Below, one piece after another: positions 13,196-27,224 of a stretch of DNA of 64,000 nt (position 1 is the stretch's first letter; every line of letters begins with the position of its first letter). Origin of the DNA: Megalopta genalis (Eukaryota; Arthropoda; Insecta; Hymenoptera; Halictidae). The notes beneath the pieces are model-generated. The model made no database searches, had not been told where the DNA came from, and saw only the letters and a program-made list of their open reading frames with translations. The stretch lies in contig NW_027476675.1 of NCBI RefSeq assembly GCF_051020955.1, positions 95,322 through 159,321 of the forward strand. The letters are read 5' to 3'. The position numbers were made by a program, and so were the translations under genes.

Positions 13196-15189
13196 TTTGA
13201 ATCGCATGGATTTCAAAATAAGCCTTCTACTTTGCATTGATTTGATGCTAAATCATGTGTTTCGCTTGCATTTCAAGCTAACTCGTTTGTTTCGCATGTA
13301 ATTGAAGCTAGATAATGTATCAAACAAGTATTTGAAGCTAAACCATTTGTTTCGCATGGCTTCGAAGATCAGCCATCTACCTCGTATTAATTTAAAGCTA
13401 AATCATGTGTTTCGCATGGATTTGAAGCTAACTCGTTTGTATCGCATGCAGTTGAAGCTAAATCATGTATATCACAATTATATGAAGCTAAACCATTTGA
13501 TTCGCATGGATTTGAAGATAAGACTTCTACTTCGCATTGATTTTAATCTAAATCATCTGTTTCCCATGGATTTAAAGCTATCTCGTTTGTTTCGCATGCA
13601 GTTGAAGATAAATCATGTATAGCACAGGTATTTCAAGCTAAACCATTTGATGCGCCTGGATTTGATGCTATGTCATCTACTTCGCTTTTATTTGAAATTG
13701 AATCATGTGTTTCTCTTGAATTTGAAGCTAACTAGTTTGTTTCGTAATGCATTTGAAGCTAAATCATGCACATCACAATTATTTGAAGCTAAACCACTTG
13801 TTTCGCATGGATTTGAAGATAAGCCTTCTACTTCGCATTGATTTGAAGCTAAATCATGTGTTTCGCTTGGATTTGAAACTAACTAGTTTGTTTCGTAATG
13901 CAGTTGAAACTAAATCATGTATATCACAATTATTTGAAGCTAAACCATTTGATTCGCATGGATTTCAAAATAAGCCTTCTACTTCGCATTGATTTTAATC
14001 TAAATCATCTGTTTCGCATGGATTTAAAGCTATCTCGTTTGTTTCTCATGCAGTTGAAGATAATTCATGTATATTACAGGTATTTGAAGCTAAACCATTT
14101 GTTTCGAAGGGATTCGAAGATAAGCCTTCTAAATCGCATTGATTTCAAGCTAAATCATGTGTTTCGCATGGATTTGAAGCTAACTCGCTAGTTTTGCATG
14201 CTGTTGAAGCTTATCCATGTACATCACAAGTATTTGAAGCTAAACCATTTGTTTCGCAAGGATTCGAAGATCAGCCTTCTACTTCGCATTGATAAGAAGC
14301 AAAATCATGTGTTTCGCATGGATTTGAAGCTAACTCGTTCGTTTCGCTTGCATTTGAAGCTAAATCATGCACATCACAAGTATTTGAAGCTGAACCACTT
14401 GTTTCGCATGGATTTGAAGATAAGCCTTCTACTTCGCAGTGATTTGAAGCTAAACCATGTGTTTCGAATGGATTTGAAGCTAACTCGTTTGTTTCGCATG
14501 CAATTGAAGCTAAATCATGTATATCACAATTATTTGAAGCTAAACCATTTGATTCGCATGGATTTCAAAATAAGCCTTCTACTTCGCATTGATTTTAATC
14601 TAAATCATCTGTTTCGCTTGGATTTAAAGCTATCTCGTTTGTTTCGCATGCAGTTGAAGATAAATCATGTATATCACAAGTATTTGAAGCTAATCCATTT
14701 GTTTCGCGTGGATTCGAAGATCAGCCTTCTACTTCGCACTGATTTTAATCTAAATCAACTGTTTCGCATGGATTTAAAGCTATCTCGTTTGTTTCGCATG
14801 CAGTTGAAGATAAATCATGTATATCACAGGTATTTGAAGCTAAACCAGTTGTTTCGCATGGATTCGAATATAAGCCTTCTAAATCGCATTGATGTCAAGC
14901 TAAATCATATGTTTCGCATAGATTTGAAGCTAACTCGCTAATTTTGCATGCTGTTGAAGCTTATTCATGTATATCACAAGTATTTGAAGCTAAACCATTT
15001 GTTTCGCAAGGATTCGAAGATCAGCCTTCTACTTCGCATTGATTTCAAGCTAAATCATGTGTTTCGCATGGATTTGAAGCTAACTCGTTAGTTTTGCATG
15101 CTGTTGAAACTAAATCATGTATATCACAAGTATTTGAAGCTAAACCATTTGTTTCGCAAGGATTCGAAGATCAGCCTTCTACTTCGCAT
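13196..15189. repeat. Homogeneous 150-bp HOR block
   Basis: From here to about 36.8 kb the array is built from a small set of 150-bp unit variants reused in different orders. Markers include gattttaatctaaatcatc, gattcgaatataagcc, gataagaagcaaaatcatg and gttgaagcttattcatg (the last creates an AAGCTT site). Units lie in register, so block offsets are multiples of 150 bp (14,198 and 15,098 are 900 apart). No gene is present. Confidence 0.87.
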
Positions 15190-17455
15190 TGATAAGAAGC
15201 AAAATCATGTGTTTCGCATGGATTTGAAGCTAACTCGTTCGTTTCGCTTGCATTTGAAGCTAAATCATGCACATCATAAGTATTTGAAGCTGAACCACTT
15301 GTTTCGGATGGATTTGAAGATAAGCCTTCTACTTCGCATTGATTTGAAGCTAAATCATGTGTTTCGAATGGATTTGAAGCTAACTCGTTTGTTTCGCATT
15401 AAATTGAAGCTAAATCATGTATATCACAATTATTTGAAGCTAAACCATTTGATTCGCATGGATTTCAAAATAAGCCTTCTACTTCGCATTGATTTTAATC
15501 TAAATCATCTGTTTCGGATGGATTTAAAGCTATCTCGTTTGTTTCGCATGCAGTTGAAGCTAAATCATGTATATCACAAGTATTTGAAGCTAAACCATTT
15601 GATTCGCATGGATTTGATGCTATGCCATCTACTTCGCTTTTATTTGAAACTGAATCATGTGTTTCTCTTGAATTTGAAGCTAACACGTTCGTTTCACATG
15701 CAGTTGAAGCTAAATCATGTATGTCACAAGTATTTGAAGCTGAACCATTTGTTTCGCACGAATATCAGGCTAAACCATGTGTTTGGAATGAATTTGAAGC
15801 TAAATCATGTGTTTCGCATAGATTTGAAGCTAACTCATTTGTTACGCATGCAGTTGAAGCTGAATCATGTATATCCCAAGTATTTGAAGCTCAACCATTT
15901 GATTCGCATGGATTTGAAGATAAGCCTTCTACTTCGCATTGATTTTAATCTAAATCATGTGTTTCGCATGCATTTGAAGCTAATCGTTTGTATCGCATGG
16001 AGTTGAAGCTAAATCATGTCTATCACAAGTATTTGAAGCTAAACCATTTGATTCGCATGGATTTGATGCTATGCCATCTACATCGTTTTTTTTTTGAAAC
16101 TGAATCATGTGTTTCTCTTTAATTTGATGCTAACACTTTCGTTTCACATGCAGTTGAAGCTAAATCATGTATGTCACAAGTATTTGAAGCTGAACCATTT
16201 ATTTCGCACGAATATCAGGCTAAACAATGTGTTTGGAATGAATTTGAAGCTAAATCATGTGTTTCGCATAGATTTGAAGCTAACTCGTTTGTTACGCATG
16301 CAGTTGAAGCTGAATCATGTATATCCCAAGTATTTGAAGCTCAACCATTTGATTCGCATGGATTTGAAGATAAGCCTTCTACTTCGCATTGATTTTAATC
16401 GAAATCATGTGTTTCGCATGCATTTGAAGCTAATCGTTTGTATCGCATGGAGTTGAAGCTAAATCATGTATATCACAAGTATTCGCAGCTAAACCATTTG
16501 ATTCGCATGGATTTGATGCAATACCATCTACTTCGCTTTTATTTGAAACTGAATCATGTGTTTCTCTTGAATTTGAAGCTAACTAGTTTGTTTCGTAATG
16601 CAGTTGAAGCTAAATCATGTATATCACAATTATTTGAAGCTAAACCATTCGATTCGCATGGATTTCAAAATAAGCCTTCTACTTCGCAATGATTTTAATC
16701 TAAATCATCTGTTTCGCATGGATTTAAAGCTATCTCGTTTGTTTCGCATGCAGTTGAAGATAAATCATGTATATCGCAGGTATTTGAAGCTAAACCAGTT
16801 GTTTCGCATGGATTCGAAGATAAGCCTTCTAAATCGCATTGATTTCAAGCTAAATCATGTGTTTCGCATGGATTTGAAGTTAACTCGCTAGTTTTGCATG
16901 CTGTTGAAGCTTATTCATGTACATCACAAGTATTTGGAGCTAAACCATTTGTTTCGCAAGGATTCGAAGATCAGCCTTCTACTTCGCATTGATAAGAAGC
17001 AAAATCATGTGTTTCGCATGGATTTGAAGCTAACTCGTTCGTTTCGATTGCATTTGAAGCTAAATCATGCACATCACAAGTATTTGAAGCTGAACCACTT
17101 GTTTCGCATGGATTTGAAGATAAGCCTTCTACTTCGCATTGATTTGAAGCTAAACCATGTGTTTCGAATGGATTTGAAGCTAACTCGTTTGTTTCGCATG
17201 CAATTGAAGCTAAATCATGTATATCACAATTATTTGAAGCTAAACCATTTGATTCGCATGGATTTCAAAATAAGCCTTCTACTTCGCATTGATATTAATC
17301 TAAATCATCTGTTTCGCTTGGATTTAAAGCTATCTCGTTTGTTTCGCATGCAGTTGAAGATAAATCATGTATATCACAAGTATTTGAAGCTAATCCATTT
17401 GTTTCGCGTGGATTCGAAGATCAGCCTTCTACTTCGCATTGATTTTAATCTAAAT
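15190..17455. repeat. Large duplication, copy 1 (with an extra 450 bp)
   Basis: Bases 15,190-16,020 match 18,790-19,620 at offset 3,600, and 16,471-17,455 match 19,621-20,605 at offset 3,150. The 450 bp between (16,021-16,470, three 150-bp units) is present only in this copy, apart from a related version near 22,619-22,950. Beyond about 17,455 the two copies go separate ways. Within this region 16,891-17,490 also resembles 17,641-18,240 at offset 750. Confidence 0.86.
16086..16095. repeat. Run of ten T inside a monomer
   Basis: The usual gcttttatttgaaac of this monomer type has become a pure run of ten T before gaaac, one base longer than the parent. The simplest origin is one or two substitutions making a T run that then slipped. 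A sister copy at 22,684-22,694 has eleven T, where the following G has also become T. Confidence 0.9.
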
Positions 17456-18789
17456 CATCTGTTTCGCATGGATTTAAAGCTATCTCGCTAGTTTTGCATG
17501 CTGTTGAAGCTTATTCATGTACATCACAAGTATTTGAAGCTAAACCATTTGTTTCGCAAGGATTCGAAGATCAGCCTTCTACTTCGCATTGATAAGAAGC
17601 AAAATCATGTGTTTCGCATGGATTTGAAGCTAACTCGCTAGTTTTGCATGCTGTTGAAGCTTATTCATGTACATCACAAGTATTTGAAGCTAAACCATTT
17701 GTTTCGCAAGGATTCGAAGATCAGCCTTCTACTTCGCATTGATAAGAAGCAAAATCATGTGTTTCGCATGGATTTGAAGCTAACTCGTTCGTTTCGCTTG
17801 CATTTGAAGCTAAATCATGCACATCACAAGTATTTGAAGCTGAACCACTTGTTTCGCATGGATTTGAAGATAAGCCTTCTACTTCGCATTGATTTGAAGC
17901 TAAATCATGTGTTTCGACTGGATTTGAAGCTAACTCGTTTGTTTCGCATGCAATTGAAGCTAAATCATGTATATCACAATTATTTGAAGCTAAACCATTT
18001 GATTCGCATGGATTTCAAAATAAGCCTTCTACTTCGCATTGATTTTAATCTAAATCATCTGTTTCGGATGGATTTAAAGCTATCTCGTTTTTTTCGCATG
18101 CAGTTGAAGATAAATCATGTATATCACAGGTATTTGAAGCTAAACCATTTGTTTCGCATGGATTCGAATATAAGCCTTCTAAATCGCATTGATGTCAAGC
18201 TAAATCATATGTTTCGCATAGATTTGAAGCTAACTCGCTAATTTTGCATGCTGTTGAAGCTTATTCATGTATATCACAAGTATTTGAAGCTAAACCATTT
18301 GTTTCGCAAGGATTCGAAGATCAGCCTTCTACTTCGCATTGATTTCAAGCTAAATCATGTGTTTCGCATGGATTTGAAGCTAACTCGTTAGTTTTGCATG
18401 CTGTTGAAACTAAATCATGTATATCACAAGTATTTGAAGCTAAACCATTTGTTTCGCAAGGATTCGAAGATCAGCCATCTACTTCGCATTGATTTTAATC
18501 TAAATCATCTGTTTCGGATGGATTTAAAGCTATCTCGTTTTTTTCGCATGCAGTTGAAGATAAATCATGTATATCACAGGTATTTGAAGCTAAACCATTT
18601 GTTTCGCATGGATTCGAATATAAGCCTTCTAAATCGCATTGATGTCAAGCTAAATCATATGTTTCGCATAGATTTGAAGCTAACTCGTTAGTTTTGCATG
18701 CTGTTGAAGCTAAATCATGTATATCACAAGTATTTGAAGCTAAACCATTTGTTTCGCAAGGTTACGAAGATCTGCCTTCTACTTCGCAT
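17456..18789. repeat. 150-bp HOR block with a fresh 150-bp duplication
   Basis: Bases 17,491-17,640 and 17,641-17,790 are adjacent units that I read as identical except for the last three bases (cta against ttc). Further on, 18,041-18,240 recurs at 18,491-18,690 (offset 450). Stops cgctagttttgc and cgctaattttgc stand at the start of many units here and close the long forward frame. Confidence 0.86.
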
Positions 18790-20605
18790 TGATAAGAAGC
18801 AAAATCATGTGTTTCGCATGGATTTGAAGCTAACTCGTTCGTTTCGCTTGCATTTGAAGCTAAATCATGCACATCACAAGTATTTGAAGCTGAACCACTT
18901 GTTTCGCATGGATTTGAAGATAAGCCTTCTACTTCGCATTGATTTGAAGCTAAATCATGTGTTTCGAATGGATTTGAAGCTAACTCGTTTGTTTCGCATG
19001 CAATTGAAGCTAAATCATGTATATCACAATTATTTGAAGCTAAACCATTTGATTCGCATGGATTTCAAAATAAGCCTTCTACTTCGCATTGATTTTAATC
19101 TAAATCATCTGTTTCGGATGGATTTAAAGCTATCTCGTTTGTTTCGCATGCAGTTGAAGCTAAATCATGTATATCACAAGTATTTGAAGCTAAACCATTT
19201 GATTCGCATGGATTTGATGCTATGCCATCTACTTCGCTTTTATTTGAAACTGAATCATGTGTTTCTCTTGAATTTGAAGCTAACACGTTCGTTTCACATG
19301 CAGTTGAAGCTAAATCATGTATGTCACAAGTATTTGAAGCTGAACCATTTGTTTCGCACGAATATCAGGCTAAACCATGTGTTTGGAATGAATTTGAAGC
19401 TAAATCATGTGTTTCGCATAGATTTGAAGCTAACTCATTTGTTACGCATGCAGTTGAAGCTGAATCATGTATATCCCAAGTATTTGAAGCTCAACCATTT
19501 GATTCGCATGGATTTGAAGATAAGCCTTCTACTTCGCATTGATTTTAATCTAAATCATGTGTTTCGCATGCATTTGAAGCTAATCGTTTGTATCGCATGG
19601 AGTTGAAGCTAAATCATGTATATCACAAGAATTCGCAGCTAAACCATTTGATTCGCATGGATTTGATGCAATACCATCTACTTCGCTTTTATTTGAAACT
19701 GAATCATGTGTTTCTCTTGAATTTGAAGCTAACTAGTTTGTTTCGTAATGCAGTTGAAGCTAAATCATGTATATCACAATTATTTGAAGCTAAACCATTC
19801 GATTCGCATGGATTTCAAAATAAGCCTTCTACTTCGCAATGATTTTAATCTAAATCATCTGTTTCGCATGGATTGAAAGCTATCTCGTTTGTTTCGCATG
19901 CAGTTGAAGATAAATCATGTATATCGCAGGTATTTGAAGCTAAACCAGTTGTTTCGCATGGATTCGAAGATAAGCCTTCTAAATCGCATTGATTTCAAGC
20001 TAAATCATGTGTTTCGCATGGATTTGAAGTTAACTCGCTAGTTTTGCATGCTGTTGAAGCTTATTCATGTACATCACAAGTATTTGGAGCTAAACCATTT
20101 GTTTCGCAAGGATTCGAAGATCAGCCTTCTACTTCGCATTGATAAGAAGCAAAATCATGTGTTTCGCATGGATTTGAAGCTAACTCGTTCGTTTCGATTG
20201 CATTTGAAGCTAAATCATGCACATCACAAGTATTTGAAGCTGAACCACTTGTTTCGCATGGATTTGAAGATAAGCCTTCTACTTCGCATTGATTTGAAGC
20301 AAAATCATGTGTTTCGAATGTATTTGAAGCTAACTCGTTTGTTTCGCATGCAATTGAAGCTAAATCATGTTAATCACAATTATTTGAAGCTAAACCATTT
20401 GATTCGCATGGATTTCAAAATAAGCCTTCTACTTCGCATTGATTTTAATCTAAATCATCTGTTTCGGATGGATTTAAAGCTATCTCGTTTGTTTCGCATG
20501 CAGTTGAAGATAAATCATGTATATCACAAGTATTTGAAGCTAATCCATTTGTTTCGCGTGGATTCGAAGACCAGCCTTCTACTTCGCATTGATTTGAAGT
20601 TAAAT
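18790..20605. repeat. Large duplication, copy 2 (lacking the 450-bp segment)
   Basis: This is the partner of 15,190-17,455. The step from offset 3,600 to 3,150 occurs at about 19,620, right after cgcatggagttgaagctaa, where copy 1 continues into the extra three units. In this copy a marker monomer reads tcacaagaattcgcagc against tcacaagtattcgcagc in copy 1, creating a GAATTC site. Confidence 0.86.
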
Positions 20606-23600
20606 CATATGTTTCTCATGGATTTGAAGCTAATCGTTTGTATCGCATGCAGTTGAAGCTAAATCATGTATATCACAAGTATTTGAAGCTAAACCATTTG
20701 ATTCGCATGGATTTGATGCTATGCCATCTACTTCGCTTTTATTTGAAACTGAATCATGTGTTTCTCTTGAATTTGAAGCTAACACGTTCGTTTCACATGC
20801 AGTTGAATCTAAATCATGTATGTCACAAGTATTTGAAGCTGAACCATTTGTTTCGCTCGAATATCAGGCTAAACCATGTGTTTGGATTGAATTTGAAGCT
20901 AAATCATGCGTTTCGCATAGATTTGAAGCTAACTCATTTGTTACGCATGCAGTTGAAGCTAAATCATGTATATCACAATTATTTGAAGCTAAACCATTTG
21001 ATTCGCATGGATTTCAAAATACGCCTTCTGCTTCGCATTGATTTTAATCTAAATCATCTGTTTCGGATGGATTTAAAGCTATCTCGTTTTTTTCGCATGC
21101 AGTTGAAGATAAATCATGTATATCACAGGTATTTGAAGCTAAACCATTTGTTTCGCATGGATTCGAATATAAGCCTTCTAAATCGCATTGATGTCAAGCT
21201 AAATCATATGTTTCGCATAGATTTGAAGCTAACTCGCTAATTTTGCATGCTGTTGAAGCTTATTCATGTATATCACAAGTATTTGAAGCTAAACCATTTG
21301 TTTCGCAAGGATTCGAAGATCAGCCTTCTACTTCGCATTGATAAGAAGCAAACTCATGTGTTTCGCATGGATTTGAAGCTAACTCGTTAGTTTTGCATGC
21401 TGTTGAAGCTAAATCATGTATATCACAATTATTTGAAGCTAAACCATTTGATTCGCATGGATTTCAAAATAAGCCTTCTACTTCGCATTGATTTTAATCT
21501 AAATCATCTGTTTCGCATGGATTTAAAGCTATCTCGTTTGTTTCGCATGCAGTTGAAGATAAATCATGTATATTACAGGTATTTGAAGCTAAACCAGTTG
21601 TTTCGCATGGATTCGAAGATAAGCCTTCTAAATCGCATTGATTTCAAGCTAAATCATGTGTTTCGCATAGATTTGAAGCTAACTCGCTAGTTTTGCATGC
21701 TGTTGAAGCTTATTCATGTACATCACAAGTATTTGAAGCTAAGCCATTTGTTTCGCAAGGATTCGAAGATCAGCCTTCTACTTCGCATTGATAAGAAGCT
21801 AAATCATGTGTTTCGCTTGGATTTCAAGCTAACTCGTTTGTATCGCATGCAACTGAAGCTAAATCATGTATATCACAATTATTTGAAGCTAAACCATTTG
21901 TTTCGCATGGATTTCAAAATAAGCCTTCTACTTCGCATTGATTTTAATCTAAATCATCTGTTTCGGATGGATTTAAAGCTATCTCGTTTGTTTCGCATGC
22001 AGTTGAAGATAAATCATGTATATCACAAGTATTTGAAGCTAATCCATTTGTTTCGCGTGGATTCGAAGATCAGCCTTCTACTTCGCATTGATTTGAAGTT
22101 AAATCATACGTTTCGCATGGATTTGAAGCTAATCGTTTGTATCGCATGCAGTTGAAGCTAATTCATGTATATCACAAGTATTTGAAGCTAAACCATTTGA
22201 TTCGCATGGATTTGATGCTATGCCATCTACTTCGCTTTTATTTGAAACTGAATCATGTGTTTCTCTTGAATTTGAAGCTAACACGTTCGTTTCACATGCA
22301 GTTGAAGCTAAATCATGTATGTCACAAGTATTTGAAGCTGAACCATTTGTTTCGCACGAATATCAGGCTAAACCATGTGTTTGGAATGAATTTGAAGCTA
22401 AATCATGTGTTTCGCATAGATTTGAAGCTAACTCATTTGTTACGCATGCAGTTGAAGCTGAATCATGTATATCCCAAGTATTTGAAGCTCAACCATTTGA
22501 TTCGCATGGATTTGAAGATAAGCCTTCTAATTCGAATTGATTTTAATCTAAATCATGTGTTTCGCATGCATTTGAAGCTAATCGTTTGTTTCGCATGGAG
22601 TTGAAGCTAAATCATGTCTATCACAAGTATTTGAAGCTAAACCATTTGATTCGCATGGATTTGATGCTATGCCATCTACATCGTTTTTTTTTTTAAACTG
22701 AATCATGTGTTTCTCTTGAATTTGATGCTAACACTTTCGTTTCACATGCAGTTGAAGCTAAATCATGTATATCACAAGTATTTGAAGCTGAACCATTTAT
22801 TTCGCACGAATATCAGGCTAAACAATGTGTTTGGAATGAATTTGAAGCTAAATCATGTGTTTCGCATAGATTTGAAGCTAACTCGTTTGTTACGCATGCA
22901 GTTGAAGCTGAATCATGTATATCCCAAGTATTTGAAGCTCAACCATTTGTTTCGCGTGGATTCGAAGATCAGCCTTCTACTTCGCATTGATTTGAAGTTA
23001 AATCATATGTTTCGCATGGATTTGAAGCTAACTCGTTAGTTTTGCATGCAATTGAAGCTAAATCATGTATATCACAAGTATTTGAAGCTAAACCATTTGT
23101 TTCGCAAGGATACGAAGTTCAGCCTTCTACTTCGCATTGATAAGAAGCAAAATCATGTGTTTCGCATGGATTTGAAGCTAACTCTTTCGTTTCGCTTGCA
23201 TTTGAAGCTAAATCATGCACATCACAAGTATTTGAAGCTAAACCATTTGATTCGCATGGATTTCAAAATAAGCCTTCTACTTCGCATTGATTTTAATCTA
23301 AATCATCTGTTTCGGATGGATTTAAAGCTATCTCGTTTGTTTCGCCTGCAGTTGAAGATAAATCATGTATATCACAAGTATTTCAAGCTAATCCATTTGT
23401 TTCGCGTGGATTCGAAGATCAGCCTTCTACTTCGCATTGATTTGAAGTTAAATCATATGTTTCGCATGGATTTGAAGCCAATCGTTTGTATCGCATGCAG
23501 TTGAAGCTAAATCATGTATATCACAAGTATTTGAAGCTAAACCATTTGATTCGCATGGATTTGATGCAATGCCATCTACTTCGCTTTTATTTGAAACTGA

Positions 23601-26600
23601 ATCATGTGTTTCTCTTGAATTTGAAGCTAACTAGTTTGTTTCGTAATGCAGTTGAAGCTAAATCATGTATATCACAATTATTTGAAGCTAAACCATTTGA
23701 TTCGCATGGATTTCAAAATAAGCCTTCTACTTCGCATTGATTTTAATCTAAATCATCTGTTTCGCATGGATTTAAAGCTATCTCGTTTGTTTCGCATGCA
23801 GTTGAAGATAAATCATGTATATCACAGGTATTTGAAGCTAAACCAGTTGTTTCGCATGGATTCGAAGATAAGCCTTCTAAATCGCATTGATTTCAAGCTA
23901 AATCATGTGTTTCGCATGGATTTGAAGCTAACTCGCTAGTTTTGCATGCTGTTGAAGCTTATTCATGTACATCACAAGTATTTGAAGCTAAACCATTTGT
24001 TTCGCAAGGATTCGAAGATCAGCCTTCTACTTCGCATTGATAAGAAGCTAAATCATGTGTTTCGCTTGGATTTCAAGCTAACTCGTTTGTTTGGCATGCA
24101 ACTGAAGCTAAATCATGTATATCACAACTATTTGAAGCTAAACCATTTGATTCGCATGGATTTCAAAATAAGCCTTCTGCTTCGCATTGATTTTAATCTA
24201 AATCATCTGTTCCGGATGGATTTAAAGCTATCTCATTTTTTTCGCATGCAGTTGAAGATAAATCATGTATATCACAGGTATTTGAAGCTAAACCATTTGT
24301 TTCGCATGGATTCGAATATAAGCCTTCTAAATCGCATTGATGTCAAGCTAAATCATATGTTTCGCATAGATTTGAAGCTAACTCGCTAATTTTGCATGCT
24401 GTTGAAGCTTATTCATGTATATCACAAGTATTTGAAGCTAAACCAATTGTTTCGCAAGGATTCGAAGATCAGCCTTCTACTTCGCATTGATAAGAAGCTA
24501 ACTCATGTGTTTCGCATGGATTTGAAGCTAACTCGTTAGTTTTGCATGCTGTTGAAGCTAAATCATGTATATCACAAGTATTTGAAGCTAAACCATTTGT
24601 TTCGCAAGGTTACGAAGATCAGCCTTCTACTTCGCATTGATAAGAAGCAAAATCATGTGTTTCGCATGGATTTGAAGCTAACTCGTTCGTTTCGCTTGCA
24701 TTTGAAAATAAATCATGCACATCACAAGTATTTGAAGCTGAACCACTTGTTTCGCATGGATTTGAAGATAAGCCTTCTACTTCGCATTGATTTGAAGCTA
24801 AATCATGTGTTTCGAATGGATTTGAAGCTAACCGTTTGTTTCGCATGCAATTGAAGCTACATCATGTATATCACAATTATTTGAAGCTAAACCATTTGAT
24901 TCGCATGGATTTCAAAATAAGCCTTCTACTTCCCATTGATTTTAATCTAAATCATCTGTTTCGGATGGATTTAAAGCTATCTCGTTTGTTTCGCATGCAG
25001 TTGAAGATAAATCATGTATATCACAAGTATTTGAAGCTAATCCATTTGTTTCGCGTGGATTCGAAGATCAGCCTTCTACTTCGTATTGATTTGAAGTTAA
25101 ATCATATGTTTCGCATGGATTTGAAGCTAAATTATGTGTTTCGATTGGATTTGACGCTAACTCGTTCGTTTCGCTTGCATTTGAAGCTAAATCATGCACA
25201 TCACAAGTATTTGAAGCTAAACCATTTGATTCGCATGGATTTCAAAATAAGCCTTCTACTTCGCATTGATTTTAATCTAAATCATCCGTTTCGGATGGAT
25301 TTAAAGCTACCTCGTTTGTTTCGCATGCAGTTGAAGATAAATCATGTATATCACAAGTATTTGAAGCTAATCCATTTGTTTCGCGTGGATTCGAAGATCA
25401 GCCTTCTACTTCGCATTGATTTGAAGTTGAATCATGTGTTTCGCATGGATTTGAAGCTAACTCGCTAGTTTTGCATGCTGTTGAAGCTTATTCATGTACA
25501 TCACAAGTATTTGAAGCTAAACCATTTGATTCGCATGGATTTGATGCTATGCCATCTACTTCGCTTTTATTTGAAACTGAATCATGTGTTTCTCTTGAAT
25601 TTGAAGCTAACTAGTTTCTTTCGTAATGCAGTTGAAGCTAAATCATGTATATCACAATTATTTGAAGCTAAACCATTTGATTCGCATGGATTTCAAAATA
25701 AGCCTTCTACTTCGCATTGATTTTAATCTAAATCATCTGTTTCGCATGGATTTAAAGCTATCTCGTTTGTTTCGCATGCAGTTGAAGATAAATCATGTAT
25801 ATCACAGGTATTTGAAGCTAAACCAGTTGTTTCGCATGGATTCGAAGATAAGCCTTCTAAATCGCATTGATTTCAAGCCAAATCATGTGTTTCGCATGGA
25901 TTTGAAGCTAACCGTTTGTTTCGCATGCAATTGAAGCTACATCATGTATATCACAATTATTTGAAGCTAAACCATTTGATTCGCATGGATTTCAAAATAA
26001 GCCTTCTACTTCGCATTGATTTTAATCTAAATCATCTGTTTCGGATGGATTTAAAGCTATCTCGTTTGTTTCGCACGCAGTTGAAGATAAATCATGTATA
26101 TCACAGGTATTTGAAGCTAAACCAGTTGTTTCGCATGGATTCGAAGATAAGCCTTCTAAATCGCATTGATTTCAAGCCAAATCATGTATTTCGCATGGAT
26201 TTGAAGCTAACCGTTTGTTTCGCATGCAATTGAAGCTACATCATGTATATCACAATTATTTGAAGCTAAACCATTTGATTCGCATGGATTTCAAAATAAG
26301 CCTTCTACTTCCCATTGATTTTAATCTAAATCATCTGTTTCGGATGGATTTAAAGCTATCTCGTTTGTTTCGCACGCAGTTGAAGATAAATCATGTATAT
26401 CACAAGTATTTGAAGCTAATCCATTTGTTTCGCGTGGATTCGAAGATCAGCCTTCTACTTCGCATTGATTTAAAGTTAAATCATGTGTTTCGCATGGATT
26501 TGAAGCTAACTCGCTAATTTTGCATGCTGTTGAAGCTAAATCATGTATATCACAAGTATTTGAAGCTAAACCATTTGTTTCGCAAGGATTCGAAGATCAG

Positions 26601-27224
26601 CCTTCTACTTCGCATTGATAAGAAGCTAAATCATGTGTTTCGCTTGGATTTCAAGCTAACTCGTTTGTTTCGCATGCAATTGAAGATAAATCATGTATAT
26701 CACAGGTATTTGAAGCTAAACCATTTGTTTCGCATGGATTCGAATATAAGCCTTCTAAATCGCATTGATGTCAAGCTAAATCATATGTTTCGCATAGATT
26801 TGAAGCTAACTCGCTAATTTTGCATGCTGTTGAAGCTTATTCATGTATATCACAAGTATTTGAAGCTAAACCATTTGTTTCGCAAGGATTCGAAGATCAG
26901 CCTTCTACTTCGCATTGATAAGAAGCTAACTCATGTGTTTCGCATGGATTTGAAGCTAACTCGTTAGTTTTGCATGCTGTTGAAGCTAAATCATGTATAT
27001 CACAAGTATTTGAAGCTAAACCATTTGTTTCGCAAGGCTACGAAGATCAGCCTTCTACTTCGCATTGATAAGAAGCAAAATCATGTGTTTCGCATGGATT
27101 TGAAGCTAACTCGTTCGTTTCGGTTGCATTTGAAAATAAATCATGCACATCACAAGTATTTGAAGCTGAACCACTTGTTTCGCATGGATTTGAAGATAAG
27201 CCTTCTACATCACATTGATTTGAA
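20606..27224. repeat. Homogeneous 150-bp HOR block
   Basis: These are the same unit variants as 13-20 kb, reshuffled. About 22,140-22,950 matches about 15,540-16,340 at an offset of about 6,600. About 24,546-25,100 matches 31,161-31,700 (offset 6,615) and 35,797-36,330. About 25,110-25,470 matches 28,100-28,460 (offset 2,989). Two near-identical units of about 299 bp lie at 25,916 and 26,215; each has lost one base in aaccgtttgtttcgcatg. No gene is present. Confidence 0.86.
22684..22694. repeat. Run of eleven T inside a monomer
   Basis: This is the counterpart of the T run at 16,086-16,095 at the same place in the same 450-bp module. The run is one longer because the next G has become T; overall monomer length is unchanged relative to that copy. 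Confidence 0.9.

Noticed and set aside
16086..16095. T run as a retroposon tail
   Set aside because: It lies inside an otherwise normal monomer with no inserted sequence or target duplication.
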